DNA of 64,000 bases from Cellulomonas edaphi (GTDB lineage: Bacteria > Actinomycetota > Actinomycetes > Actinomycetales > Cellulomonadaceae). Location of the stretch: positions 372,001-436,000 of the forward strand of contig NZ_JAUCGR010000002.1 of NCBI RefSeq assembly GCF_030362815.1, read 5' to 3'. This document shows positions 35,828 through 44,243 of this stretch, one piece after another. Position numbers and translations under genes: made by a program. Numbering within the stretch: the stretch's first letter is position 1; every line of letters starts with the position of its first letter. The notes below the pieces were generated by a model. The model did not search any database. It was given only the letters and a program-made list of their open reading frames with translations, and was not told the DNA's origin.

Positions 35828-36523
35828 GTGAGCACACCGACCACCGTCCACGTCCTCGACAACCCGGCCTGGGAGTCCCTGACCGGCGCACACGCCCAGT
35901 TCGCCGAGGGCACGGAGCGGGCGCTGCGCTACCGCGCGGCGGTGTCCCCGATCCTCGCGCTCAGCGATGCCGACGACCCGCGGGCCTGGGACGAGCTGGC
36001 CGCGCTCGTGGGGCCGGGCAGCCGCGTGGTGCTCGCGACGTCGGGCAGCGCACCGGCCTCCTGGGGGCGTCTGGGGGAGTTCGCCGGCGTGCAGATGGTG
36101 GCCACGGACGCGCTGCAGGATGCGCCCGACGCGGAGGCCGTCGTCCTGGGCGCGGCGGACGTCGACGACATGCTTGCCCTCGTCGCCCGCAACCAGCCGG
36201 GGCCCTTCGAGCCGGAGACATACCGCCTGGGCACTTACCTGGGCATCCGTCGTGACGGCGCGCTGGTCGCCATGGCCGGCGAGCGGCAGCACCCGCCCGG
36301 CTACACGGAGATCAGTGCCGTGTGCACCGACGCGGCCTACCGCGGGCAGGGGCTCGCCGCCCGCCTCGTCAGGGCCGTCGCCGCGGGCATCCGGGCGCGC
36401 GGCGAAACGCCGTTCCTGCATGCCTCGGCGGAGAACACGAACGCGATCCGGCTCTACGAGGCGCTCGGCTTCGAGCTGCGTCGCCAGGTCACCTTCCTCG
36501 CGCTGCTGGCACCGGAGCGCTGA
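35828..36523 (+). CDS. GNAT-family N-acetyltransferase
   Basis: A 231-residue acetyltransferase of the FR47-like group. The acetyl-CoA site is EISAVCTDAAYRGQGLAARLV (in part; R/Q-x-x-G-x-A as RGQGLA) at about residues 160-180, followed by HASAENTNAIRLYEALGFELRR. The N-terminal 100 residues form a second, degenerate GNAT-like half. The substrate is unknown. Start GTG 35828. Confidence 0.88.
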   Translation: MSTPTTVHVLDNPAWESLTGAHAQFAEGTERALRYRAAVSPILALSDADDPRAWDELAALVGPGSRVVLATSGSAPASWGRLGEFAGVQMVATDALQDAPDAEAVVLGAADVDDMLALVARNQPGPFEPETYRLGTYLGIRRDGALVAMAGERQHPPGYTEISAVCTDAAYRGQGLAARLVRAVAAGIRARGETPFLHASAENTNAIRLYEALGFELRRQVTFLALLAPER

Positions 36524-36526
36524 CGC

Positions 36527-36916
36527 TCAGATGCCGCGTGCCTGGCGCACGGCCTTCTTGACCAGGATCAACGGCAGCAGCAGCGTGGCGAGCATCGTCA
36601 CGAGCCAGACCACGACCGCGCCGAGCAGCCACGCCGTCGTCCCGTCGATCGACAGGCCGTCGCTCACGAGCGTCGCGACCCAGAGCCCGAGGAACGTCGA
36701 GATGAGGCCCACGCCGCCGGTGAGGGCCGTGGCGTAGCGTCGGGTCATCGTCAGGATCCACGGCGACAAGATGCTCTGGAGCACCGCGAACACCACGACC
36801 GCGACGATGAACCCCGACGGGGACACGTCGAAGCCGTCGATCAGGAGCGAGGCCACCCACAGGCCGAGCGCGGAGGAGGCCAGGAAGATGCCTGCACGGA
36901 TGAGGAAGGCGATCAT
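36527..36916 (-). CDS. Four-helix membrane protein (phage holin family IV-like)
   Basis: A 129-residue protein with four membrane helices: AFLIRAGIFLASSALGLWVAS, FIVAVVVFAVLQSILSPWIL, GGVGLISTFLGLWVATLV and WLLGAVVVWLVTMLATLLLPL. Such proteins are annotated as the mycobacterial 4-TMS phage holin family, but most copies are chromosomal and of unknown role. The C-terminus is basic (KKAVRQARGI). It converges with the GNAT gene (3-bp gap). Start ATG 36916. Confidence 0.87.
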   Translation of the reverse strand: MIAFLIRAGIFLASSALGLWVASLLIDGFDVSPSGFIVAVVVFAVLQSILSPWILTMTRRYATALTGGVGLISTFLGLWVATLVSDGLSIDGTTAWLLGAVVVWLVTMLATLLLPLILVKKAVRQARGI

Positions 36917-37027
36917 GTCGATCCGATCTTCTCGAGGCCACGGCGTGCCCTTCACCCTAGGGAGCCGGAAGGCCGCAGCGGAAGGACGACCCGCCACGCC
37001 CCGCGTCCTCCCGGCCGGGGAGACGGC

Positions 37028-37363
37028 ATGACGGCGGACCCGTCGGTGCCACCCAGCGGGACCGGCTGCCTCGAGTGCGAGCGCACCGGGGGGTGGTGGT
37101 TCCACCTGCGCAGGTGCGCCACGTGCGGTCACGTGGGCTGCTGCGACTCGAGCCCGTCCCAGCACGCGACCGCGCACTGGCACGAGACCGGGCACGCGCT
37201 GATGCGCTCCTTCGAGCCCGGCGAGGACTGGTGGTGGGACTACGCCGCCGGGAGCGGGACCACCGGGCCCACGCTCGCCGACCCGCAGCACCGCCCCGTC
37301 GAGCAGGGCGCGCCGGGACCCCGGGGGCGCGTGCCCGACGACTGGCGGGTACACCTGCACTGA
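37028..37363 (+). CDS. UBP-type zinc finger protein
   Basis: A 111-residue protein that is essentially one UBP-type zinc finger. Zinc ligands are visible in GCLECERTGG, LRRCATCGHVGCCDSSPSQHATAHWHETGHALM (in part) and the following DWWWDY. Bacterial stand-alone UBP proteins are common in actinobacteria and have no established role; eukaryotic UBP fingers bind ubiquitin. It is divergent from the four-helix membrane protein. Confidence 0.9.
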   Translation: MTADPSVPPSGTGCLECERTGGWWFHLRRCATCGHVGCCDSSPSQHATAHWHETGHALMRSFEPGEDWWWDYAAGSGTTGPTLADPQHRPVEQGAPGPRGRVPDDWRVHLH

Positions 37364-37420
37364 GGCCCGGAAGGCCGAGGGGCCGAGGTCCCCGGGGCGT
37401 TCCGCCGGGCATGGGATCAT

Positions 37421-37490
37421 GGGGTGCCGTCGGGTCGTCGTGCGGCGCGAGTCTCGCGCCCTCGGCTCGCCGGCCACCCCTGACGACCCG
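37421..37490 (+). promoter_or_regulatory. Possible structured leader RNA upstream of the large SDR gene
   Basis: Several perfect complementary blocks lie just before the SDR start. CGGGTCGTC (37431-37439) pairs with GACGACCCG (37482-37490), and GGCGCGA (37444-37450) with TCGCGCC (37454-37460). GGGGTG (37421-37426) can pair with CACCCC (37475-37480). The first and last pairings cross, so they would be a pseudoknot or alternate states. No known riboswitch class is recognised. Confidence 0.4.
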
Positions 37491-37504
37491 TAGGCGGAAC
37501 CACC

Positions 37505-38992
37505 ATGACTGCGCTCACCACCACCGAGCCCCCGAGCGAGGCGCTGACCGATCCCGGCGTCGACGCCGCCGACCTCGCGACCTTCCTGGAGGTCGCGGAC
37601 CGGATCAGCCGGCTCCCGTCGGACCACCCGCAGCTCGCCGTGGCCCGCCGCGCGACGTCGGCGCTGTTCAAGGCGGCGAAGAAGCAGCGTCGCGCGGAGC
37701 GCCGCGACGCGATCGGCGCGGCCGACCGTGAGGTCGTCGCCGCCACCGCGACCGGCAGCCCCGGTCGGATCGACGACGAGACGCGTGGGATCCCGCTGGT
37801 CAGCACCGCGCGCGGTGCCACCGCCGGCACGCTGCGTCGGGCGCGTGCGTGCTACATCTGCAAGCAGCCGTACGTGCAGGTGGACGCGTTCTACCACCAG
37901 CTGTGCCCCGAGTGCGCGCTGCTCAACCACGCCAAGCGGGACGCGCGCACCGACCTGACGGGCCGCACCGCGCTGCTCACCGGCGGCCGCGCGAAGATCG
38001 GCATGTACATCGCCCTGCGCCTGCTGCGCGACGGCGCCCGCACCACGATCACCACGCGCTTCCCGCGCGACGCCGCCCGCCGGTTCGCCGCGATGGAGGA
38101 CAGCGCCGAGTGGCTCGACCGGCTCACGATCGTCGGCATCGACCTGCGCGACCCTGCCCAGGTGGTCGCCTTGGCCGACGACGTCGCCGCGCGCGGACCT
38201 CTCGACATCCTCATCAACAACGCCGCGCAGACCGTGCGCCGCTCCCCCGGCTCGTACTCGCGCCTCGTGGACGCCGAGCTCGAGCCGCTGCCCGACGGCC
38301 CTCTCCCTGAGCTCGTGACCTTTGGTCGCACCAGCAGCGCCCACCCGCAGCAGCTGGCGGGCGCGGTCACCGAGCTCAGCAGCCCTGCGCTGCCGCTCGC
38401 CCGGCAGGCCGGTGTCGCGGAGCTGGCGCTCACTGCCGAGGCCGCGTCGCTCGAGCGGCTCGTCGCCGGCACCGGGATCGACGCCGGCGGCCTCGTCCCG
38501 GACGTCGTCGACACCAACAGCTGGGTCGCGACGGTGGACCAGGTCGACCCGATGGAGCTGCTCGAGGTCCAGCTGTGCAACCAGACGGCGCCCTTCATCC
38601 TCGTGAGCCGCCTGCGTCCGGCCATGCGGCAGTCCGGCGGTCGCTACTCCTACGTGGTCAACGTCTCGGCGATGGAGGGCGTGTTCTCGCGCGGGTACAA
38701 GGGCCCCGGCCACCCGCACACCAACATGTCCAAGGCCGCCCTGAACATGCTGACGCGCACGAGCGCCACCGAGCTCGCCGAGGACGGCATCCTCATGACG
38801 AGCGTCGACACCGGGTGGATCACCGACGAGCGCCCGCACACCACCAAGGTGCGGCTCGCCGAGGAGGGCTTCCACGCCCCCCTCGACCTCGTCGACGGGG
38901 CTGCGCGCGTGTACGACCCCATCGTGCGCGGCGAGGCGGGCGAGGCGCTGTTCGGCTGCTTCCTCAAGGACTACACGCGATCGGCCTGGTGA
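37505..38992 (+). CDS. Large SDR-family oxidoreductase with zinc-ribbon-like insert
   Basis: A 495-residue protein. The N-terminal 150 residues are a helical, basic extension (KAAKKQRRAERRDA) ending in two Cys pairs, CYICKQPY and QLCPECALLNH, that could bind zinc. The C-terminal part is a classical SDR: TGGRAKIGMYIALRLL (nucleotide loop), ILINNAAQTV, NVSAMEG, and HTNMSKAALNMLTRTSA, which supplies Lys although the usual YxxxK Tyr is replaced by an Asn-Met context. About 70 extra residues lie between NNAAQ and the next strand. The family recurs in actinobacteria, but no function is known to me. Confidence 0.82.
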   Translation: MTALTTTEPPSEALTDPGVDAADLATFLEVADRISRLPSDHPQLAVARRATSALFKAAKKQRRAERRDAIGAADREVVAATATGSPGRIDDETRGIPLVSTARGATAGTLRRARACYICKQPYVQVDAFYHQLCPECALLNHAKRDARTDLTGRTALLTGGRAKIGMYIALRLLRDGARTTITTRFPRDAARRFAAMEDSAEWLDRLTIVGIDLRDPAQVVALADDVAARGPLDILINNAAQTVRRSPGSYSRLVDAELEPLPDGPLPELVTFGRTSSAHPQQLAGAVTELSSPALPLARQAGVAELALTAEAASLERLVAGTGIDAGGLVPDVVDTNSWVATVDQVDPMELLEVQLCNQTAPFILVSRLRPAMRQSGGRYSYVVNVSAMEGVFSRGYKGPGHPHTNMSKAALNMLTRTSATELAEDGILMTSVDTGWITDERPHTTKVRLAEEGFHAPLDLVDGAARVYDPIVRGEAGEALFGCFLKDYTRSAW

Positions 38993-39035
38993 CCTCTCGT
39001 CGGCACTGCCGGTCGGTCCGTCCCTTTGGTCCGAG

Positions 39036-39048
39036 ACGGGTCACCCGT
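39036..39048. repeat. Inverted repeat upstream of the 336-residue hypothetical gene
   Basis: ACGGGT-C-ACCCGT is a perfect 6-1-6 palindrome flanked by CCGA/TCGG, in the 170-bp gap between the SDR and the coiled-coil gene. It could be a regulator site or the stem of a transcript end. Confidence 0.35.
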
Positions 39049-39162
39049 TCGGCGCAGACCCCGCGCAACGTCACCCGCTAGACCTTGCGGACGCCCGGCG
39101 TGGACGCCGTAGCGTCAGCCCAGCAGGCTCGAGAAGCGGGCGTGTGGCGCTAGGAGACGGAC

Positions 39163-40173
39163 GTGAGTGCAGCGGGGCGCGACCCGCAGTGGCGTGAGGC
39201 TGAGCGCTTCGCCGAGCGCCACGCGCGCATGGTGCTCGCGCTCGTCGACGTCCGCGTCACGCCCGACGACGGCAGCCCGGTGGACCTGCTCGGCCAGGAC
39301 TTCGCCGCCATGGTCGACCGCAGCCGCGCGCCCGTCGGCACCATGCCGCTCGAACGGCTGCGCCTCGCCGCGGGCTCCCGCACGGCCGCCTTCTACTCGC
39401 GCTCCGGCTACGCCAAGACCGCGCTGCTGTGGGCCGACCGGCACGCCGTCGCCCTTTTCGCCTACACCGACGACGGCTACGCGGCGCCGGTGAACGAGGC
39501 CGCGCGCGAGCTGATCGAGCGCGGGCACGCGGACAGCGAGCGCAAGGTGCTCGTGGAGATCGCTCAGGTCTCCCGGCTCGCGAACGAGCAGCGCGCCGCG
39601 CTCGAGCGGCGCGAGCGCGAGGCCTATGCCGCGGCCCTACGCGAGACCGAGCGCGAGCAGGCGGCCGAACGCGCACGCCGCGCCGCGCGCGAGCGCGCGG
39701 AGGCCGTCCTGGGGCGCACGGTCGCGCTGCTGCTGCGCGTGCGGCTCGACACCCACGCGCTGAGCACGACGGTCAAGACGCTGGCCGAGTCCCCGGTGGC
39801 GGACGCCGTGGCCGACGCGTCGCGGCGCCTGACGATGTTCGAGCGCCCCGCGGCCCTCGCGCGCGTCCGCGCGCAGTTCATCGACGCCGCCGCCGCGCTC
39901 GACGTGATCACGCCGCCCTCGGGACGCGACGCCTCGAGCTATCGAGCCGCCCGGCGCGCCGTGGACGACGGCCTCGACGCCCTGGACGAGGCCTCTGGCG
40001 AGCACACCTCCGGGCACGTGGCGCCGGACGTCGTCGGCGCGGCGCTGCGACGAGCCGCACGGTCGTGGCAGATCGTGGTGGCCGAGGTCGTCCGGGCCGC
40101 GCCCGCTCCGCCGCCACCGACGGTCCCCACCCAGCGGGCCGCGCAGCACCGGGCCGAGCCCGTCGCCTCCTGA
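39163..40173 (+). CDS. Hypothetical protein with central coiled coil
   Basis: A 336-residue protein I do not recognise. Residues about 1-120 look globular (RMVLALVDVRVTPDDGS, LLWADRHAVALFAYTDDGY). Residues about 122-185 are a highly charged Glu/Arg/Ala helix that should form a coiled coil (ERREREAYAAALRETEREQA). A helical domain follows (RARVRAQFIDAAAALDVI). The tail is Pro/Ala-rich. There is no signal peptide or membrane helix. It is alone in its orientation between the SDR and the DinB gene. Start GTG 39163. Confidence 0.75.
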   Translation: MSAAGRDPQWREAERFAERHARMVLALVDVRVTPDDGSPVDLLGQDFAAMVDRSRAPVGTMPLERLRLAAGSRTAAFYSRSGYAKTALLWADRHAVALFAYTDDGYAAPVNEAARELIERGHADSERKVLVEIAQVSRLANEQRAALERREREAYAAALRETEREQAAERARRAARERAEAVLGRTVALLLRVRLDTHALSTTVKTLAESPVADAVADASRRLTMFERPAALARVRAQFIDAAAALDVITPPSGRDASSYRAARRAVDDGLDALDEASGEHTSGHVAPDVVGAALRRAARSWQIVVAEVVRAAPAPPPPTVPTQRAAQHRAEPVAS

Positions 40174-40186
40174 GGGCCGGCCGACG

Positions 40187-40693
40187 CTAGCGGCGCTCGT
40201 ACAGCCCGCGCACGTACCCGGCCTGGCCCAGGTGCTGAAGACCGTCACCCACGACGCTCACCAGCCGCACGCCGAGGGTCACCGGCGGGTCCCAGCTCGT
40301 GTCGACCACCCGGTCGAGGTCGGCATCGGTCAGCGTGCCGAGATAGCGACGGGTCGCCGCGGCCACGTCGTCGAGGTAGCCGAGCAGCAGCGCGCCTGAG
40401 ACCTTGACCGCCGCGACGCTGTCGGCGTCCTGGCCGTAGCCGCTCTCGGCGTCGTCGAACGGCAGCGCGAACCGTCGCGCCCAGCCGCCCGCCGTCCACA
40501 CCTGCTCCGTGCCGGCGAGCGGCGCGACCTGCGCGTCCTCGCCGCGCGCGATGTGCCACGCGAGCCACCCGAGGGTGTTGGCGCGCGGGTCGGGCCGCCA
40601 CTCCAAGGCCGCGTCGTCCAGCCCGTCGACGACCCGGTGCACGCCGGGAGCGACCCGGCCGAAGGCCTCGAGGAGCGTCTCCAGGGCGTCCAT
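40187..40693 (-). CDS. DinB-family protein (DUF664-like, possible thiol transferase)
   Basis: A 168-residue four-helix-bundle protein of the DinB superfamily. Potential metal ligands are His in GWLAWHIARGED (near residue 47) and QHLGQAGYVRGLYERR at the C-terminus. Many actinobacterial DinB proteins of this type are thiol (mycothiol) S-transferases, so a detoxification role is possible but unproven. The ATG overlaps the stop of the upstream membrane-protein gene by one base. Confidence 0.85.
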   Translation of the reverse strand: MDALETLLEAFGRVAPGVHRVVDGLDDAALEWRPDPRANTLGWLAWHIARGEDAQVAPLAGTEQVWTAGGWARRFALPFDDAESGYGQDADSVAAVKVSGALLLGYLDDVAAATRRYLGTLTDADLDRVVDTSWDPPVTLGVRLVSVVGDGLQHLGQAGYVRGLYERR

Positions 40694-41169
40694 CAGGCCA
40701 CCTTGGTGTGCGCCGACCGCACGAGCACCGCCGCGCTGCCGACGACGAGGGAGTCCTCGACGAGGGCCGCGCGCGCGTCGGGCCGGAGCCACGACGGTCC
40801 ACCGTCCGCGGCCCACGCGCGCCACGCGGCTCCGGCGTGCGCGCCGAGGAACGCACCGATGGCGCCCACGGGGGCGGCGACCACCACCGCGCGCAGCGGC
40901 CGCCGCTCCGCGACGGCCAGACCCGCGGCGCCGAGGGCACCGGCGAGCACGCGGGCGTCGAGCATCGGCCGGCCGAGCCTGCTCGGCGTGACCGGCAGCT
41001 TGTCGGCGACCAGCTCGCCGATCGCGGCGAGCCGCCCGACCGAGCGCAGCAGCACCGCGCCGGCCCCGGTACGACCTCGGGCCGCGACGGCCAGCGGCAC
41101 GGTCAGGGACACCGACGACCGACCGCCGGTCGCGAGGCCCAGGGCGAAGGAGCGCGTGAGAGAACCCAT
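40693..41169 (-). CDS. Integral membrane protein, DUF4126-like
   Basis: A 158-residue Ala/Gly-rich protein with several weak membrane helices (SLTVPLAVAARG, VLAGALGAAGLAVA, AVVVAAPVGAIGAFLGAHAG). The features GLATGGRSSVSL, ELVADKLPVTPSRLGRP and GAIGAFLGAHAG fit the DUF4126 pattern (glycine-rich helix, then E-x-x-A-D-K-x-P). Function unknown. Start ATG 41169; the downstream DinB gene overlaps by one base. Confidence 0.7.
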   Translation of the reverse strand: MGSLTRSFALGLATGGRSSVSLTVPLAVAARGRTGAGAVLLRSVGRLAAIGELVADKLPVTPSRLGRPMLDARVLAGALGAAGLAVAERRPLRAVVVAAPVGAIGAFLGAHAGAAWRAWAADGGPSWLRPDARAALVEDSLVVGSAAVLVRSAHTKVA

Positions 41170-41213
41170 GCCTCGTGTGTACCTCGTGGTCCGTCTGGCG
41201 GCACCTCGAGCGA

Positions 41214-41711
41214 TCAGGCGGGCGTGAGCGGCTCCACGCCGGACTCGGAGTCCAGGTGGTCGGACATCGCGTCGAGGAACGTGCGCAGCGCGGGTCGCGC
41301 CTCGGGTGGCACCGCGGCGGCGATGGCCGCCATCGCCTGGTGCATCGCCTGAAGGCGTGAGCGGATCTGCTGGTGGGCGTGCGGCGTGCTCGTCACCACC
41401 ACCGAGCGCCGGTCGGTGGGGTGCGTGGCGCGCTCCAGGTGCCCGGACGCGGCGAGGCGGTCCAGGAGCTTGGTGGTCGAGGCCGTCGAGATGTTGAGGT
41501 ATGCGCTGATGTCCCGGGGGTGCGCGTGCCCGCCCGCGGCCTCAGTTGCCATGACGAACTGCAGAGCCTGCATGTCGGTGCCGTTCATGGACATCCCCGC
41601 GCTCATGCGCCGGCGCATGTCGACGTCCGCGCGGCGGAACCGTCGGACGGCTTGCAGCAGGTCGGCGACCGACGGATCGTCGGCGTACCAGTAGTGCGGG
41701 ACATCGGTCAT
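41214..41711 (-). CDS. MarR-family regulator, likely carotenoid repressor (CrtR-like)
   Basis: A 165-residue winged-helix regulator. The recognition region DISAYLNISTASTTKLLDRLAASGHLERATHPTDRR (seen in part) and the wing RRSVVVTSTP are typical MarR features. It is transcribed away from the idi-crtE carotenoid operon with 79 bp between starts, and a dense set of CTAG-containing inverted repeats fills the gap. In Corynebacterium a MarR-type CrtR in the same place represses the crt operon and responds to geranylgeranyl diphosphate; a similar role here is inferred from position. Confidence 0.88.
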   Translation of the reverse strand: MTDVPHYWYADDPSVADLLQAVRRFRRADVDMRRRMSAGMSMNGTDMQALQFVMATEAAGGHAHPRDISAYLNISTASTTKLLDRLAASGHLERATHPTDRRSVVVTSTPHAHQQIRSRLQAMHQAMAAIAAAVPPEARPALRTFLDAMSDHLDSESGVEPLTPA

Positions 41712-41720
41712 GGTTGGATC

Positions 41721-41750
41721 CTAGTCTGGTTAACTACTAGCCTGGCTAGT
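41721..41750. promoter_or_regulatory. Operator candidate between marR and idi
   Basis: ACTAGCC-T-GGCTAGT (41736-41750) is a perfect 7-1-7 palindrome. It overlaps a second inverted repeat, CTAGT at 41721-41725 with ACTAG at 41736-41740. It is the most AT-rich patch of the region, lies 10 bases before the marR start and 40 bases before idi, and is the natural MarR binding site. Confidence 0.7.
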
Positions 41751-41790
41751 CATCGACGAACGTCGACCCGTCCGAGCAGGAGGACACCGC

Positions 41791-42360
41791 ATGGACCACC
41801 CGCCCTACGGCGACCTCGTCGTCCTGCTCGACCCCGACGGACGCCCGGCCGGCACGGCTCCGCGCGCCTCGGTGCACGGCGTGAGCACGCCCCTGCACCT
41901 GGCGTTCTCGTGCTACCTGCTCGACTCCGCGGGGCGACTCCTGGTCACGCGGCGCGCGCTGAGCAAGCGGACCTGGCCCGGGGTGTGGACCAACGCGTTC
42001 TGCGGCCACCCGCGGCCCGGCGAGCCGATGCAGGCGGCGGTCCACCGGCATGCGCGCCACGAGCTCGGCATCACGGTCGACGCCCTCGAGGTGGTCCTGC
42101 CGGACTTCCGCTACACGGCACGGGACGCGGCGGGGGTGATGGAGAACGAGGTCTGCCCCGTCTTCGTCGCCACCACGCGCGACGACGTCGCGCCGCACGC
42201 CGACGAGGTCGCGGACCTGGCCTGGACCACGCCCGACGAGCTCGCGTCCGCGGTCGCCGCCACGCCCTGGGCGTTCAGCCCGTGGATGGTCGAGCAGGTG
42301 CCCCAGCTGGTCGGCCTGCTGGGCGGCGCCTCGCGCGTCCCCAGGGCGGCGGTGGTCTGA
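41791..42360 (+). CDS. idi: Isopentenyl-diphosphate delta-isomerase, type I
   Basis: Idi interconverts IPP and DMAPP, feeding the carotenoid pathway. The 189-residue NUDIX-fold enzyme has the active-site Cys in TNAFCGHPRPGE, the NUDIX-like helix AAVHRHARHELGI and the second catalytic Glu region MENEVCPVFVA. The ATG has AGGAGG 8 bases upstream. It is the first gene of the crt operon; the next gene starts directly after its stop. Confidence 0.96.
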   Translation: MDHPPYGDLVVLLDPDGRPAGTAPRASVHGVSTPLHLAFSCYLLDSAGRLLVTRRALSKRTWPGVWTNAFCGHPRPGEPMQAAVHRHARHELGITVDALEVVLPDFRYTARDAAGVMENEVCPVFVATTRDDVAPHADEVADLAWTTPDELASAVAATPWAFSPWMVEQVPQLVGLLGGASRVPRAAVV

Positions 42361-43368
42361 GTGCAGCGCTTCTTCGACGACGCGCAGGCGCACGCGGCAC
42401 CGCTGGGTGCCGAGTACGTCGCGCTCTGGACCGCCATGCGCTCGGCGAGCGACGGGGGGCGGCGCCTGAGGCCTGCGCTCGCCGTCGAGGCCTACCGGGC
42501 GCACGGTGGCAGCGACGCGCACGCGGCCCAGCGGCTCGGCGACGGCATCGAGCTGCTGCACACGGCGTTCGTCATGCACGACGACGTCATCGACCACGAC
42601 CTGCGCCGCCGGGGCCGGCCGAACGTCAGCGGCGAGTTCGGCAGCCGCGCCCGCGCCGAGGGTGCCGACCGGACGGCGGCGGCCGGCTACGGCCAGGCCG
42701 CGGGGATCCTGGCCGGTGACCTCGCCCTGGTGGGTGCGCTCGTCGAGATCGCATCGGTCGCGGTGGACACGACGACACGCGACCGCCTGCTGGCACTGGT
42801 GCACGCCGCGGTGCGGGTGTCGGCCGCGGGCGAGCTCGACGACGTCTATCTCGGTCTCGGCACGCGCGTCGCCTCGGTGGACGAGACGCTCGCCGTGGCC
42901 GAGCACAAGACGGCCGCGTACTCCTTCGCCCTCCCGTTGCAGGCGGGCGCGCTGCTGGCCGGCGCCTCGCCCGACCAGCTCGACCGGCTGGGCGAGCTGG
43001 GCAGGCTGCTGGGCATCGCCTTCCAGCTCTGCGACGATCTACTCGGGGTGTTCGGCGACGAGGCCGAGACCGGCAAGAGCACGCTGTCCGACCTGCGGGA
43101 GGGCAAGATGACGGCGCTGGTGGCGTACGCCGCGCGGACCCCGGCGTGGGACTCCATCCGCGCGCAGCTGGGCGACCCGAAGCTGACCGCGGCCGACGCC
43201 GGCACGCTCCGCGCGCGGCTCGAGGCCTGCGGCGCGCGGTCCTTCGTCGAGTCGCTCGTCGAGAGCCACCTGCAGTCCGCGCGGGCCCTCGCGGCCGCCG
43301 CCGGGCTGGACTCGGTGATCGAGCGCGTGTCCGCCCTCGCCGCCCGCGACACCGGGAGGGCCGCGTGA
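42361..43368 (+). CDS. crtE: Geranylgeranyl diphosphate synthase
   Basis: CrtE extends prenyl diphosphates with IPP to C20. The 335-residue all-helical synthase has the first Asp-rich motif DDVID (Asp74-Asp78 in FVMHDDVIDHDLRRRG) and the second as DDLLGVFGD (Asp225, Asp226), with KTAAYSF and GKSTLSDLREGKMT. The GTG start immediately follows the idi stop. Chain length cannot be fixed by eye, but the following crtB implies C20. Confidence 0.95.
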   Translation: MQRFFDDAQAHAAPLGAEYVALWTAMRSASDGGRRLRPALAVEAYRAHGGSDAHAAQRLGDGIELLHTAFVMHDDVIDHDLRRRGRPNVSGEFGSRARAEGADRTAAAGYGQAAGILAGDLALVGALVEIASVAVDTTTRDRLLALVHAAVRVSAAGELDDVYLGLGTRVASVDETLAVAEHKTAAYSFALPLQAGALLAGASPDQLDRLGELGRLLGIAFQLCDDLLGVFGDEAETGKSTLSDLREGKMTALVAYAARTPAWDSIRAQLGDPKLTAADAGTLRARLEACGARSFVESLVESHLQSARALAAAAGLDSVIERVSALAARDTGRAA

Positions 43369-44243
43369 GAGGCACCGGACGGGCGGTGCCCGACGCGGCG
43401 GCCCTCTACGACATCGCCGCCGAGCACGCGACCGCCCAGATCGTCGAGGAGTACTCGACGTCGTTCGCGCGCGCGTGCCGGCTGCTGGCCGAACCCGTCC
43501 GCACGCACGTGCGCAGCATCTACGGCCTCGTGCGGCTCGCGGACGAGATCGTGGACGCCGAGTCCCTCGACCTGTCCCCCGCCGAGCGCGCGGCGCTGCT
43601 CGACGACCTCGAGCAGCAGACGTCCCAGGCGATGGCGCGCGGCTTCTCGACGAACCTCGTGGTGCACGCCTTCGCGCGCACCGCCCGCACATGCGGCATC
43701 GACGGTACGCTCGTCGCACCGTTCTTCGCGTCGATGCGCACTGATCTCGAGCGCACGGAGCACGACGCCGCGTCGCTCGACACCTACGTCTACGGCTCCG
43801 CCGAGGTCGTGGGCCTGATGTGCTTGAAGGCGTTCCTCGCCGACGAGCCCCACCCGCAGGAGCAGTACGTCCTCCTGGAGCCGGGCGCGCGACGGCTGGG
43901 TGCGGCGTTCCAGAAGGTCAACTTCCTGCGCGACATCGCCGCGGACCACGACACGCTCGGTCGCACGTACTTCCCCGGGGTCGTGCCGCAGGACCTCACG
44001 GAGGCGCAGCGCGACCTGCTCCTCGACGACATCGACGCGGACCTCGCCGCCGCGGCCGAGGCGATCGCGCTCCTGCCGGCGTCGTCGCGCCGCGCGGTCC
44101 GCTGCGCCCACAACCTGTTCGCCGCGCTCTCGCACCGGCTGCGGGCCACGCCCGCCGCGCAGATCGGCCGCCGCCGGGTCAGCGTGAGCACGCCGGCCAA
44201 GGCTCGCATCGTGCTGCGCGCCATGCTGTCGGGTGCACGATGA
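43365..44243 (+). CDS. crtB: Phytoene synthase
   Basis: CrtB condenses two GGPP into phytoene. The 292-residue protein has the squalene/phytoene synthase motifs: SFARACRLL, YGLVRLADEIVD (first Asp motif), YVYGSAEVVGLMCL, GAAFQKVNFLRDIAADHDTLGRTYFP (in part; second Asp motif). Start GTG 43365 overlaps the crtE stop by 4 bases. Confidence 0.96.
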   Translation: MRGTGRAVPDAAALYDIAAEHATAQIVEEYSTSFARACRLLAEPVRTHVRSIYGLVRLADEIVDAESLDLSPAERAALLDDLEQQTSQAMARGFSTNLVVHAFARTARTCGIDGTLVAPFFASMRTDLERTEHDAASLDTYVYGSAEVVGLMCLKAFLADEPHPQEQYVLLEPGARRLGAAFQKVNFLRDIAADHDTLGRTYFPGVVPQDLTEAQRDLLLDDIDADLAAAAEAIALLPASSRRAVRCAHNLFAALSHRLRATPAAQIGRRRVSVSTPAKARIVLRAMLSGAR

